Origin: Cudoniella acicularis
Taxonomy: Eukaryota > Ascomycota > Leotiomycetes > Helotiales > Helotiaceae
Direction of reading: 5' to 3'
DNA length: 46,558 nucleotides
Assembly (NCBI GenBank): GCA_013054445.1
Contig: JAAMPI010000265.1
Coordinates: forward strand, 1-46,558
Shown: positions 24,124-36,566 of the stretch, piece after piece
How the letters are laid out: each line of letters starts with the position of its first letter
How positions within the stretch are numbered: the stretch's first letter is position 1
Notes under the pieces: model-generated
What the model was told of the DNA's origin: nothing
Databases searched by the model: none
The model's input: only the letters and a program-made list of their open reading frames with translations
Translations under genes and position numbers: made by a program

Positions 24124-27100
24124 AATGATGCTATTACTTTTCTTCTTCGAGAATTGGACACGAAATGTTGAATACAACCAAATTTCAGTGACGGAAATGA
24201 TAATAACCTCTCGACTGCAAGTTGCCAAAAGGTGAGACTTGTGTACTCTCATGACGTGCAATATTTGAAATACAGTGGAATTCATCGCGTTTCTTCGACC
24301 GTGTCAAGCGCTTACTATCGCAAAGTCGCAAAAACACACTTGAAAAATAATAAATAGTTGCTAAGTGAAAAGTACTAATCATTATTAAAGATTTGATACA
24401 ACATGAAAGGCTAGGTTCAACTGAATTCCTTTCTTTCTAATACTGTCTCACAGTAGCAGAGATATTCAAAGTGGCTTATGGGATTTTGTGATAATATGTG
24501 CTTGATGGTCGAAGGGATAACGGATCCCCGAACACATAAATAATTAAGCACCACTTCCTACACAAATACCGTATAACATGTCATTTGTCATAACTACTGA
24601 AAATCGTCGTCAAGTAAAATCCCGTGGATTTTGGGAGCAGAAACAAGCGATTGCTGAAAGTTAGAACGAAGCATCCGAGCCACCTTGTCATGCTATCACT
24701 TGATCATCCTATTTGACAAATGTAGTAGACAAACAATTGAAATTTGAGAACGTCTGAAGTGAATCGCGATAATAATGATGCCTGTGTGCAAGGAAGTAAC
24801 GGCCGGAGTGATAGTTGGATTAGGGGATTAACAAAGGAGATCAGCGCCTATCGGAAGTATTCTCTCAGTACCAGAAGACCCCCGAGGCCCTAAATTGGGC
24901 GCCGTAACTCCGGAGTATAGGTATTGCGACATTGTTGAACCACAATATTCCTCGAAAGGACGAGTATCGGACTGATGTCACTTCAATCGAAGCAAAAAAG
25001 AGGAGAGGATAGCGACGGGTGGGAGACTGCTGTGGATGCTGATCCTCTGAGCCTCTGTAACGGCACTTTTCGCTTGAAGTCTATGACATCGGGGAAGGGC
25101 CTTGGCAAAAAATTGGAAATCACAAATGGCGTTGTGTACCTTTGTGCCCTGAACGAAAGAGAATACGATGTTACCTCACAGCCGCTGTGACACTGTCACA
25201 AGACCTTGTCAGACAAGGTGCTTGGAGGGACTATTGAAGAGAGGCATACGGGAAGGCTGGGGAGGTAGACCACTCGGAGAAAAAGACAAGTTCATTCGTA
25301 AAGTTGAAGTCTTTAAGTCCCCAGGTTGTATGTGGCTCCTTCTGGTTCCTGCTCTAGCGGGGCGCCTGTGTGCATCTCGTGGAGAAATAACGTGGAAGAT
25401 TCCTTTTTGGGCAGCGCCCCCCGAGCAATGTGGTCATTTTGGATAACCTTATTTTGGGTAGGCTAGAAAGGGGCCGCTTTCATCTCAGCTTTCCAAAGCC
25501 ACTTTCTTTAGGAGGTTGACGATGTCAGGAACAAGCAAGAGACGTGTAAGAGGCTTGGATAGAGTTTTCGTAGCGCAGCTGGATAGCGTGTGGCGTTCCG
25601 ACTTGCCTTTCTTGATATGTGGCTTGTTACTGTGGCACAAGGCTTAACTTAACGGTGGCGCATATTCTCGAATACCAGTTTAGGATGATTTGAGATGCAA
25701 GGACCGTCAGTTCTGGGAGTCGATTGCCGTGTCCGGTCCAGATTTCCTGAGTCGGAAGCGTCGGCGACTCGGTCATCATCAGGCCGGATCTTTTGGCAAT
25801 TGTGGTCAAGATCGGAGCCAGTGTTATCGATAAGTTGCCTGCCCGCATCAACGAACCTAGGTTGGCTGATGGCTTGGCGCTGTATTATTTGAGGCGATTC
25901 AAAGGGATCGTGAGGTTTGGTCAAAAGTTACAAATCAGGCTCGAGCGCAGGGTTCTTCGACGTCGCAGCCATCAGAAAGGCCGCATTATGCTCCAACCAG
26001 CTTGCACACGCCAGGAGGCTGGCAGACAGGCTTTGCACGAGGGATGATGTATCATACCATCGCGCAGAATCAATTGCCCTAAGGCTGAAGGTTCAAGGTT
26101 TTTGGTCGAGTGCGGACGTATCAGAGGCCTTGTTGAAGATCTGCCCAAGGTCCGAGTACGAGAGACTCGTGGCATGCAGGGATAGGACCCCGCCGCATCA
26201 GATCAACCAGCGGCCAAAGAGGGACGGCGACCTGTAAGACATATGTTTCCAGAGCTGTGGTTGAGATCTTTGCGGTGGACGATCTTCACGATGAATGGCG
26301 AGGAGCGTGGCAGAGCGTTCCAAAGGACAACCAATGATGGCTCTGCGCTGACTCGGGCTCGGGGTGACATGACAGGCGAGCTGCTTTATGGCCGGCGGTA
26401 TTGCAAGCGGCGGTATGGCGACGGCGACGGCGACGCGGGGTGGAAGTGGCGAAGGCGGTGGTGTGTGCAGGTGGGTAACAGTGGTTGCTGAGCCCAAGGC
26501 CGAGGGCGGTTGCGATCAGATATCAGATCCGGATCATTCTGCATTGTCCCAAGACCGGCGATGCGACGTTGGGCGGCAAGCTTAAACTTAAGCTCAAGCG
26601 CAACGTCCACCGTTCAGAGCGACAGCTTCATGCGCTGTCAGACATAGCTCTTGATAATCTGCACGTAGCGACCTGGAAATGGTAAGACTTCGCTTTCAAC
26701 TGCTCCACCAGAGCGTGTCGATCAGCGCAGCAGACCGAGTGCTGCATTTTATACCTAACTTCGAGTCCGCAAGTCCGCGACTCCGCAGTGAGTGTTGATC
26801 CCGAGCATGCCTCTTTTTTTGCCCATGAAGATGTGCATCCCCAATAATCGCCAGCCTTTGCAACCAGAGTAATGTCGACCAGAACGCCTTTGTGGCTCAT
26901 CCTGCCCGCTCAGTTGCAGCATCGAGGTGAAGCTTTCGTGACCAAATGAAGCTTGGCTGCAGTAGCCTCTTGGGACGAAAGCTGGCCTCCACCATCACCA
27001 CTACTGAATTTTTGACTCTCGCTTCTAGAAGTAGTTAAGCTTTTGATTCCCATCTGATCTGCTAATTAGATATCTACCTAGCTGCCAGACGCCTTCCCAG

Positions 27101-28410
27101 GTTGAGAATGACAACATTCACGTGATTCGAGACTTTCTCGCTTGCTGAGAAACAGTTCGGATTAACCGTCACTGGTCTCAAAATCAAAAGTCAACACAGA
27201 TCTAATTTTGGCGAGACTCTGTCTCGTTGAACAGCTCTTGTCGATAGCCTCGCCAGAGTTTTCGGCTTAAAGTTTGACATTGAGAGACATTGGCCCAGTC
27301 AAACTTTCGGATTCGAAGACAGTTCCGGAAAAGGAAGAATGCCGCATAAACAGTAGTTGGCCACTCTGAATGTAGCGTTTGGCCATGGTGATATGAGTGA
27401 TATTTTGTGTGACCAGGTGACCATCAGGTGCTTGAGTTCCGTTTCTTTTTCTGCATCTTGAACAAGGGAACCGCCGTTATCTTCCAAGCTATGTTTGAGG
27501 CTGAGATGAGGTATTTGAAAAACGCCCCTGGATTCCAGCCTCTTCGCAGTGTTAACCATGTCGCTTGAGCCGTCTCATTCTCAACTGGTTATGCAGCGTC
27601 AGTATCAGAGGTGCAGGATGTGAGACCGCAAAGGATTACGAGTTCCACTTAAAATCCATTGCTGAGGCACAGGTCTAACTTGAGCGTTAACTCTTACGCT
27701 ATGCTCATGGCCAAACTCACTTTGGATTTATAGCCGCACTGGGGTCCAGGTTCTTGGTTGTTATGGAAGGCGACAATCGCCGTGCTCATGTGGGTTGTTG
27801 TGGGCATGGCCACTTAACGTAGTGTTGGAGTTAAGCCAGGACAAAAATTTGTGGTGCTGCAAGTTTGCGGATTCCTTGATAGAGCTCAAGCCTGGAAGCA
27901 GCCTCTGTAAGCCACAAGAGACTCTGCGTCTATCGTGCATTGTTGTTGGCCGTACCTGGTGGGCAAGACAAGAGGCGTGGCGGCAAAGTGTAAGCTAGGA
28001 CCTATTGCTGAGGGAAGAGGCACATAGGTTTCGAAGAGGGTCATCAATAGCTCTACCCTGATCCGGCAGGCATTGTGAAAGGGGTTGGTTGAGGGTATGA
28101 TAGCATAATAGGTCCATGGGTGACAACGCCGCAGGGAATACTTGAGGTGTGTTCCTTGATGTCTGGGAAAAGTCATGAAAGCTTGGGGCTTCAAGGCTAC
28201 AGACAAGAGGCCTGAACTTTTTTTTCTGTCTGAGCTTGGAAGGGCCTGCTTTGGTACAAGGCTTGCGGGGGATAGGTGGCTTAAACATATTTCTTGGGCT
28301 TGTCTTCAGCAGCCGTCATGGGGAAATTCGAGTGCCGCCACAAATGCTGCTTCCAGTATGGCTGAGCGACAAGCTTGGAAGCTGCAAGCTCGCGGCAGGT
28401 ATCTTGGTGT
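24124..28410. other. 4.3 kb without a supportable gene
   Basis: The left part (to about 24.85 kb) is AT-rich. From about 24.9 kb the DNA becomes visibly more GC-rich and stays so. Frames such as 24975-25190 and 25917-26237 have protein-like composition but no splice partners, no conserved motif I know and no start or stop logic. They may be decayed coding or transposon DNA. 26390-26465 is a GGCGAC/GGCGGT-rich low-complexity patch. CACGTG occurs at 27120. Confidence 0.5.
25564..25612 (+). other. tRNA-like 5' half (degenerate tRNA-Arg relic?)
   Basis: TAGCGCAGCTGG at 25571-25582 is a perfect Pol III A box. It sits in a D-arm-like GCGC…GCGT setting and is followed by a loop-like TTCCGAC (anticodon CCG would be Arg) at about 25596. 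The anticodon stem pairs poorly and no B box (GGTTCRANTCC) follows within 100 nt. I therefore call it a relic or the head of a SINE-like element, not a functional tRNA. Confidence 0.35.
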
Positions 28411-28466
28411 CTAGGTAGTAGGTACCTAGGTACCTAGGTACGTACTGTGGTACCTAGTACCTAGAG
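28411..28466. repeat. TACCTAGG palindromic repeat cluster
   Basis: These 56 nt are built almost entirely of overlapping GGTACC and CCTAGG palindromes (TAGGTAGTAGGTACCTAGG, TACCTAGGTACG, then GGTACCTAGTACCTAG). The cluster is self-complementary and could extrude as a cruciform. Similar TACCTAGGTA runs are, as I recall, scattered in intergenic DNA of several Pezizomycotina. Confidence 0.8.
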
Positions 28467-31400
28467 ACCACGGTACATGTGCTTTTCTTCTGTTGGAAAG
28501 GTGCCCGGTGCGTTATTTGATTTGGTCCACAGAAGGCGTGCGGTGATGTTTTGGGCCATGTCGCTACCTAGCGATGCGTGGTCGTCCGAAGAAGGAACTT
28601 TGGGCTTCGCGCCTTTTGAAGCTTGCACCTCAGCAAAGTCATCAGCAGCAACGACAGCGGCAGCGGCAACAGCGACACCAGATGCCCATCGCATCGCCAC
28701 CAGCCGGTCCACGCCAGCGGATTGTGACCCTCGGGATTCTCCCTCCAGAGCTCATTTCTGAACGCAAATTGCAACAATCTCGAGTCACGACTTTCGAACG
28801 CTGCACCGCGTGCTGTGCGGCGCTGCTCCTCCAATTTCGCAACGACAGGCGTTGGAAACACTCGAATCTCGACAGCGGACAGCAGCATCCACGCTCACGC
28901 TCGCGCTGCGGTTTGGACTCTTGAGTCTGCCTCCCAGCCCGAGAAGAAGACGCTGGCCCCGCGGCTCGGTACGTTCTCGCTCTTACAGGGCAGCTTTGTG
29001 CGACGGAACGGTCGAGATGCAGCGATTCGAAGACCGCAGAACGACTGGAAAAGATTTTATTCGCCCTTCCTTTTGGCAACCTCCAGACGAGCAGCCCAAT
29101 TAAGGACGCGCGAGAGAAAACCCGGCCAGCGATTCGTCGAGGCAACCAAGAAACCAACAGCCACCTTTGCACTATGAACGCCATGCTGTCTCGGCTGGCC
29201 TCCGATTCCGAAATCTCAGCCGTTGCGCCCACAAGATGTCATCAGACCATGGATATGCCTCCATTGAGCTCTCTTTCCAGGGAGCCTACCCGCATTGGAG
29301 CCGCGACGGCATGCTGCCATGCTTTCTTTGCCTAGAGAGGCCAATGCTAGCCTTGAGAAGGGGACGCCTCCCGCTCTGCAGGCCGAGTAGCTACTGTAGG
29401 AGATACGTACCCTTCTTGCGTGCTGGAGACTGAAGTACGGAGTCCGTACGGCAACAGACTTGCAGAGTCATCCATCACGACCACGATAGCGGACCCACGT
29501 CTATCGGGGCTCTTCCTTCGGTTCTTCCATGCTCCGTACCCATTCTTCCCTGCTGCCTCTGCATCGACCGATTCGACTCATGGAGCGTGGAGTTGTTGTT
29601 GCCATCCACTCGCAAGACGGGACGCTTACGGTAATTATAATTATAGCAGGATGCCAACGGACATGGACGTGCCATTTGCGGGCAAATATAGAGAGTGTTT
29701 GAGGCGATGGGCATTTATTTTTAATTACGCTGGTCTTGGACCAATGGAAGTGTTTTGGTCCTTTCATACCGGAGGGAAGGCGTGGCTTGCGTGGTTCAGA
29801 GAGCCTGTTTGAGAAGCCTGCGTGCCAGGGCCAATGGCAGCGGGCCCTGGAGATCGCCCTGTGTTTCAAATTCGCAGGATTTGACGAGCGATCAAGAATT
29901 TAAGATCGCACTACGCCCAAAGCGAAGGGGGAGGAGCAGATCCTGGTGAGGCGTCGGTAGCGTATCCCGGACGTGCACAATGGGAGTGGGGCACGCTGAG
30001 AAGTAGGCTGCAGATTGCAGGCCTGGCTTCCTGAGGCACAGGGGGGGTCCGGCGTGAGGAGGAAACCCTAGACTTCTACTATCCTTCGGAGCTAGGACAG
30101 GACCCCTGCAATCTTTATTATCCCACCTTGGAAACTTGCCCTTGGACATCGTGGGCTTCAGGCCCTCAGCAGCCAGAGCTTGCCAGAACAGAGGTGCCCA
30201 GCCAGTCAACAGTGGACCACAGGGACTGAGGGGCAGCTCCCCCAGGCGGTGACACCAAGGCTCCACCGCCCACTGGGGCACTGGACAGTGGGCAGCCGGG
30301 CCAGGGCCGTCCCCCTTTGAAGGTTGGACTCGCGCTCTCATCAGCCAGCTGCGGGGTCAACGTCTGCAAACAGAGCAGCCTCCAGACTCGAGACTGCAGA
30401 CTGCAGACCGCCCTCCAGCAGGCCTCAGCAGCCTCTATCAGGCGTAGACACACACTGCAGACCGCAGGCCACAGGCCACAGAGTCCCCGAATAGTCATTG
30501 TCGCCGTGCTGCTCCAGTGCTTCCATCATGCCTGCGCTGCTGCAGCTGTTGCTTACTCCAGAAAAGTATCCAGAGCCCATGTCGCACTTTTCAGCCTACT
30601 CGTGGCCAATTGCGCGGGCCCCAGCAAGGTCCGCAGTCCTCCGTACTGTACTCCGTACGCAAGCCCGCCTGAGAGAGAAAGAGAGATTCTTCTTCCTTGG
30701 TCTGAGTCCCTAGACGCCACATGCCACCACCGCACAAGACCCAGCATCAGCCTCCCAAGAGCTGCTTTCCACCGATGGCACTAATCAGTGCCACTTCCAG
30801 TGCCACTGCCAGCCGAAAGGGAAAAAGCTTCAGCCCTTCGCATCCCCGGGCCAAGCCCCAAGCTCCGGACCTCTGAACCCAGTTGTCCATCAGCCATGCG
30901 CACCGTACGCTATTTTGTCCGCTTTCTGCATCCCACGGCTTTCTACTCCCATCTGGCATCAGCATCATCTCTATCTGGCAAGACTCTGTGATTGCTGCCA
31001 CTGACATCTCGGATTCGGCCCACATCTAAGCATTGTACACGAAGATCACCAGCAGTCAGCATCTGTCCAGTTGGCTCCTCATCTTGATTCTCCAAAGCCC
31101 CGGCTCTTCAAGCTCTGGTGTTATTACTCTTTACGGCCACTCTCGAACTTCGGCAAAGCTTCCAGACGACTTCGGACGACCCTCGACTTTCCGCCGCACC
31201 TCCTGGGCACAGGTACGGACGCATGCTTGTACGCTACTGTGTCTAATATCATTTGCCTGTCCCCTGCACCTTTCTAAATCCTAGAGACCTGGAAACGACT
31301 AATATCGCCCAAAATCAAAACAACTTTTGTAGGATCTTCTTACCAATTATCCATACTCACCAAGTTGTCCGGCTTCCTGGATGTTGAGTGGTTCGTTTCT

Positions 31401-31880
31401 ACTCACGCCTTACCTCTCATCCTCATCCGTCAGGTCTTGTCAATCCCCACTTTCTATTCGGCAGGTTGGCACTGGCAACATTTAGCATATCTTCATTCGC
31501 ACCACTCAGTCGCGAAAGATCTTCCCTGCAGTCAAGCAACCATCAACCTCCAGATCTAGAGTTGTCACTTGTAGCCTTGTGACTTGCGACCCAATTAAGC
31601 TCCACCGGGNCCGGACACCATAGTTCCCAGACATTATTCTGAACCCGGTCTCGCCTGGATTATTTCTGATATACCATTCTGGTAGCCATACAACGAACTT
31701 TATTACAACGCACGGTACCTGCTTGGAGATGAGTGTTACCCGCATGTGGGGTGCCTCCTTGCCTTCTGCTTAAAGGTTCAACGTCCTGCTCGCCTACCGC
31801 TACCTCCTTCCTACACCTCGCCGTTTTCTTGTAAAGGTCATTTCTACCTCCCACTACTTCATGTTTCTCTTCTGCTTTTG
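28467..31880. promoter_or_regulatory. long GC-richer upstream region of the Q/P-rich gene; no gene seen
   Basis: About 3.4 kb precedes the first in-frame ATG of the Q/P-rich gene. Open frames are frequent because of high GC (for example minus 28642-29232), but they are Arg/Ser/Pro-rich shadows without motifs. Noted elements: GTACGGA/TCCGTAC at 29435-29449, two CCGTAC copies at 30641-30658, a CTGCAGAC-rich tract at 30376-30476, AGTGCCAC repeats at 30787-30810, and an ambiguous base at 31610. A 15-codon upstream ORF starts at 31730. A missed 5' exon of the next gene could lie in the last few hundred bases. Confidence 0.45.
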
Positions 31881-33581
31881 ATGCATTCCTTCGAGATGTT
31901 GCTCACTATTAAACAGCCAGCACATCAGGGCTACAAGTCGTTCCATGACTATACTCCACCTACGCCGCCCTCCACCTCGCGCTTTTCTCCGGCAGTTGCC
32001 TCGACTGGCCCTTCCTTTCCTACCGCATCAACAGCTAATAAATCACTACCTCATCTCTCGGCCAGTCAGTCGACAGCGCAACCAATGTCGACACCCCATC
32101 GGGGCTTGCCTCCTCCGGCTGCCATGACCTTACCTCAACCAAGTCAACAGTCTTCGTCTATGGGCCAGCAATCTTTGAGCCAACCTCCACTAAACCAACC
32201 TATGGGACAGTTGCCCGCACCCCCTCAGCAATGGCAGGGTGCCGAGGAATCAATGAGGAACTGGCTACATGCTAAAGCCGAGGAGGACAAGCGGAAGCAA
32301 GAAGAAGAGAAGACGCGACAGGAGTCACTTCGTTTAGAGCAGCGGAAGATCGAGCAAGACATGCTGAGGACATCTCTAACAGGCGGAATTCCACCGTATA
32401 TGATTCCTATGGTTTTCGCAGGAATGGGAGGAGGCAACCTGCCAAATGCCAGCTTGGAATGGGCACAGCATTACATGGCACAGGCGCATCATCTTCAGCA
32501 GCAGCAGCAACAAATCCAACAGCAGCAGCAGCAGCAGCAGCAACTTCTCCCTTCCCAAGTTCAGACTTCACCAGAGCAACCACAAAGACAAGAGTCTCGA
32601 GCACAAGCGCCACCCTTTAGTGGCCAACATCCGGTGCCACTGACACTTCCTTCGACACCCGTAGGACCTCCAGGACCACAGCAAGGCAGCTTTCTCCCAA
32701 GTTATCCATTGTCTCCAGCGTCAAGAGCTCGACAGAATGCTCAAGGCCAGGGTACGATTGTCCGGCCACCTCCAACTTCTCACCTTCCTAGGTTGAATAC
32801 GGGAGAAATGCTTATACAACCACCTCCACCAGGCCCTAACGTGCAGATCTTACCTGGCCAGCCAGGCCATCCATTACAGCAGTCACAGACAGCACAGCAG
32901 CAAGAGGCGCAATCTTCGCCGTCGATTTACTTCCATCATTGGCAGCCGCCGACGTCACAAGCAGGCACGAGTAGTGGTAATCAACCGACGACACCTTCAG
33001 GCAAGCGTTAATAGTTTGCTCTGTTTCAATAGGAGCTAATGGATGATCCAGACCACACCTCATCGCCCAAGAAACGCAAGGCGACAGGTCCTCAACAAGC
33101 AGCACCACCGCCGACTTCGCAGCCGCAATACACATCGCCACCCTTCTCCCAGACTGGATCGTCGGTCTCGAACACCCCCTCAAATCGACGTCGCGGCCAC
33201 TCAAGACAGCGAAGTGATATGTCGGCGCGAGGATTTGATTCCTACGGACGGCCCACTAGTCGCCATCGACACACCGAAAGCAACTTTAGTCTACAAAGTA
33301 TGCCGTCCCCACGCCAAGCTCCAATATCCGAGCTGGGGCAAGCTTCAACGGCTTCCGCAGAGCCGCGACGACGATCTGGTGGCTCGAACCCAGTTTCTTC
33401 GTTGTTGGAACAAAGCGATTCGCGTCCACGGTCGCATTCGCAATCTCAAGCACAAACAAACCAGAGAGACCCTCAGTATTCGGCGGGACCGGAGATGAGG
33501 CATGAGGAACGACGCACGACGCCCGAAAACGAAAATTCACGACGACCGAATGTTATCAAGCGAGATGATGGGCGAGATTAG
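31881..33581 (+). CDS. Gln/Pro-rich nuclear protein, probable transcription cofactor (conserved fungal hypothetical)
   Basis: Exons 31881-32976 and 33052-33581 join to 541 aa. The 75-nt intron has donor GTAATC, branch GCTAAT at 33035-33040 and acceptor CCAG at 33048-33051, and it removes three in-frame stops. Order of features: a short N-terminus with YKSFHDYTPPTPP; a Pro/Gln/Ser-rich segment; a charged, probably coiled-coil helix (about 119-170, EEDKRKQEEEKTRQES); a hydrophobic patch with PPYMIPMVFAG; a polyQ tract (about 206-221); more Q/P-rich sequence; then right after the splice junction a basic nuclear localisation signal SSPKKRK (about 369-375) and a Ser/Arg-rich C-terminus. The composition fits a transcriptional cofactor in the nucleus. 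I do not recognise a named family. The start is uncertain: 31881 is the first in-frame ATG, 31896 is a second, and an acceptor-like TTAAACAG just downstream could mean an earlier exon. Confidence 0.75.
32496..32543 (+). repeat. CAG/CAA repeat encoding polyglutamine
   Basis: Two CAG/CAA runs flanking one ATC codon encode Q6-I-Q9 in the Q/P-rich protein. The mixture of CAA and CAG limits expansion, but a length polymorphism between strains would not be surprising. Confidence 0.9.
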
Positions 33582-35591
33582 TCGAGTTTCAGAATGAGTT
33601 CTGAAGTTCTGGGACGGCCTGCATGCGAGATGAATAAGCAGACAACGCATCAGCATTTTTGATTACCTCCAGCCGGATCTGTGGACCAATGTTTATTTTT
33701 GCTCGACCATTTTATAAAGATACCCCATTTTACTGCGCGTTTATCGCTGCTTCTTGTTCAAAATTTTTGATTCTTCCTTTGCAATTTTCGATACAAAAAG
33801 GACAGCCGGATCAGGGGCCCTTGTACAAATTTGTATATTACGTTTGTTTTACTTTCGATGAAGGGCAAGGTTTTTGAATGTAACATTAAAAGTTCATGTA
33901 TGTGGGGTCTAGACACATCGACTCTTCCTTCTGGATTGGTCACGGAGTTTCTGACTACCTACGGCATTTTAGCTGGGGTACGAGCGGGAGGCACCGCTGG
34001 TGATGAAAATTTTGTTTCGTGTATATATTTTTTGGTTTTTTGGGTTTGGGAGACAACTGGGTTGTTGCTTGGAAAAACAAAGAACCGGCAAACCTGGGAA
34101 TAAGATACCTGCAGACCGAAAAAGGACTTCTGAAGGGATGGAGGAGGGGGAGAGGGGGTTACGTATACGAGGTTGGAGGGACGGGGAGGAGGGGGCAAGA
34201 AAAACCATCAACATTGTCATCACCGGGTACAAAGCAGCCAATCAAATCAAGCCTGGCCCCGCTGGTCTGTTACTGCGGGGAAGAAAACTTTGGTTTCATT
34301 CGCATCTACCTACTGACCTATATCGAGATTACGAATGAGTGCGCATTTATTTGACTGCTCTGAATTTGGGGTTTTTCCCACTCCTCTAATTCCTTTTCTC
34401 AATCTTCAGTCCAAGTCAAGTGGCTTTTTTTTCCCTCGAAAATTCTCTCTTGCTCGAGAGTGCTCGAGTAGGTTAGTTATCTCTGTTTTCTTTCGATTCC
34501 GACCAAGGGAGGAAAAAGGAGGAAAAAGAAAAAAAAGAGGGGGAAATTGAATGTAACGCAGCGAGCGTAAATGCGAGGCGATGTAATGATGGCGCGTGAT
34601 GCGATGCCATGCGAAGCGAAGCGATGCCTTCATTGCCTCGCATCCAACGCCTTGCAGTACACACTACTGTGTGTGTGTATGTATTTTTGCTACCTGTCAA
34701 CTATGGTCGCGTGATGCTCTTGTTTTTTACGAAACAAAAAAGAAGAAGAGACTTGTTTCTTAATTCGTTAGTTTTAATCGGGTATTCTCGTTTTCGTTTT
34801 CGTTTGTGTTTCTTAATTCGTCAGTTTCCAACTATCGTGTTTCTGTTTCTGTACTTTTCGTTAATGGTGTGTTTTGTTTCTGTTTCAATTTGGATTTTGT
34901 TTTGTTCGGTAAACATCGAGAGATTTACAGATAGATGGAATGAATGCGTAACTTACTTGATGCGCGACTTGATGATTTGGAATAAATGAATCGTGAGACA
35001 TAGGGGAAGCAGTGTGGAATAAATTGCTATGTCAATGGCTGCTAGATGCGATGGTATGGGATGGGCCGGGAGGGAATTGATGAGTGATAGGCGGGCTGCA
35101 GGGAAGTCCTTGAGAGCGAAAATTTTGCTTTGAAAACTGAAATTAAACATTATCTTGAATAAATGTTTCAAAAATGTTTTGTTTTGATATAGGAGGAGTA
35201 CGAGTACGCAAGCCGTTTTCTTGGCTCAATTTGGAGAGATAGGATAGGGGGGAATTAGATATATGATCAGATATATATGATTCAGATGGATTGTTATGAA
35301 TGTATCCTAAGTTAGCTGGCCTTGTATGAATGAATAAATGAACGATAAAGAAAAGGAAAATGATCACCTCTTTGAGTCTTTTTTTTGCTGGAATATCTGG
35401 ATTTTAGAATGTGTAGTACTGCGACTGCAGGAAATGGCTGGTATCGAATTTGAAACTTCAGCTGACATCAGGAATTAAAACTGCAAAACTCCATGTGAGA
35501 TCTTACATATACGCACTCTAAGTAAGATTTTGCCTCTGGGTTGAGATGAACTAGGAATCACCCGACAGATTGGTTTCTTAGCTTGGCAAAA

Positions 35592-35620
35592 ATCCTATGC
35601 TATCTATGCTAGCATAGGAT
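35592..35620. repeat. 10-bp perfect inverted repeat
   Basis: ATCCTATGCT (35592-35601) faces AGCATAGGAT (35611-35620) across 9 nt. It is a small stable hairpin in gene-free DNA; no function is assigned. Confidence 0.85.
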
Positions 35621-36524
35621 GAGAGTTATCTGTTGGGTTGTCCTGCCGCCTGCAGTAAGACTGTAATACAGGTCTTGAGTAAGAAGAAAGGTAGAGCTTA
35701 TGTGTATGCGCTTGTATGCACATGTAGATACGCAGTAGCGTGCTTTTGAGAGGAAGAGGTGAGGGCAGAAGGAAGTTTGGAACGCTATTCGGATGTGAGC
35801 TGTCCTCGAAGCCGGATCCGGAGTTGTGCACCAACCCGAGATGCGAATAAATGTAACTTGAGCATGTATTTACTATGTACCCACAACACGTGCTCGCTTT
35901 TTCTAAAAATTGTTCACCAAGCTTTCGGACGAGGAGTTATCCTCCATTTGGGCGAAGTCGGCTGATTGGCTGACTCGGCGCCCTGTCAAAGGTTTAACGA
36001 ATTGATTTGACCGGGAAAAGCGAATATTTCAGCCAAGATATGTTGTAACGCGTTGCGTGCACTTCTGAATTAGAACCCACTACAAAATATATCCACATCC
36101 ATCCGAAATTTCATTTGTTTTCAGCAGGTCTAGACTTTCCACGTCGGCCTTAGTAGGAAAAGGCTGTCTCGTATTTACGAATAAAGCACGACATCTACTG
36201 CAAGATCACAACCCTGCCAAACCCCGAGACCCAGAACTTAAGCAGAACCACAAAATAAACGAGCTTTACTCCTCTGAGAAACTTGGAGTCCAAGCATCTA
36301 GATGATCAAACAAGAACGAAGTTACTCGCTCTTCCTTTCGGAAATCATTTGATTGAAGTTTCTGCAGTGGGTCGGGTAATCTCAGCGTAAAAGGAGGCAA
36401 CCAGTCACGGCTGTTCAGAGGATTTGACTAGCCAATGTCTGATTTCTGGGAAAAGAGAGATTGCACGGTAAGTTAGTAGTGGCGAGTACAACCAACCAAC
36501 CTTTCAGTTGGAGCGTACGTATAA

Positions 36525-36566
36525 TCGTCAGCGTGGATCTTTTAGTGGACGTTACTCCGCTGACGA
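36525..36566. repeat. 9-bp perfect inverted repeat
   Basis: TCGTCAGCG (36525-36533) faces CGCTGACGA (36558-36566) across 24 nt. The arms are GC-rich compared with the spacer. It could be a dimeric-factor site or chance. Confidence 0.8.

Noticed and set aside
28642..29232. 196-aa minus-strand open frame
   Set aside because: Arg/Ser/Cys-rich translation of a GC-rich CAG/GCAACGACAGCGG tract with no domain, splice logic or conserved feel; open by composition.
31746..31880. Earlier start of the Q/P-rich protein at 31746
   Set aside because: The codon there is GTG, not ATG, and the extra 45 residues are low-complexity 5' UTR-like sequence.
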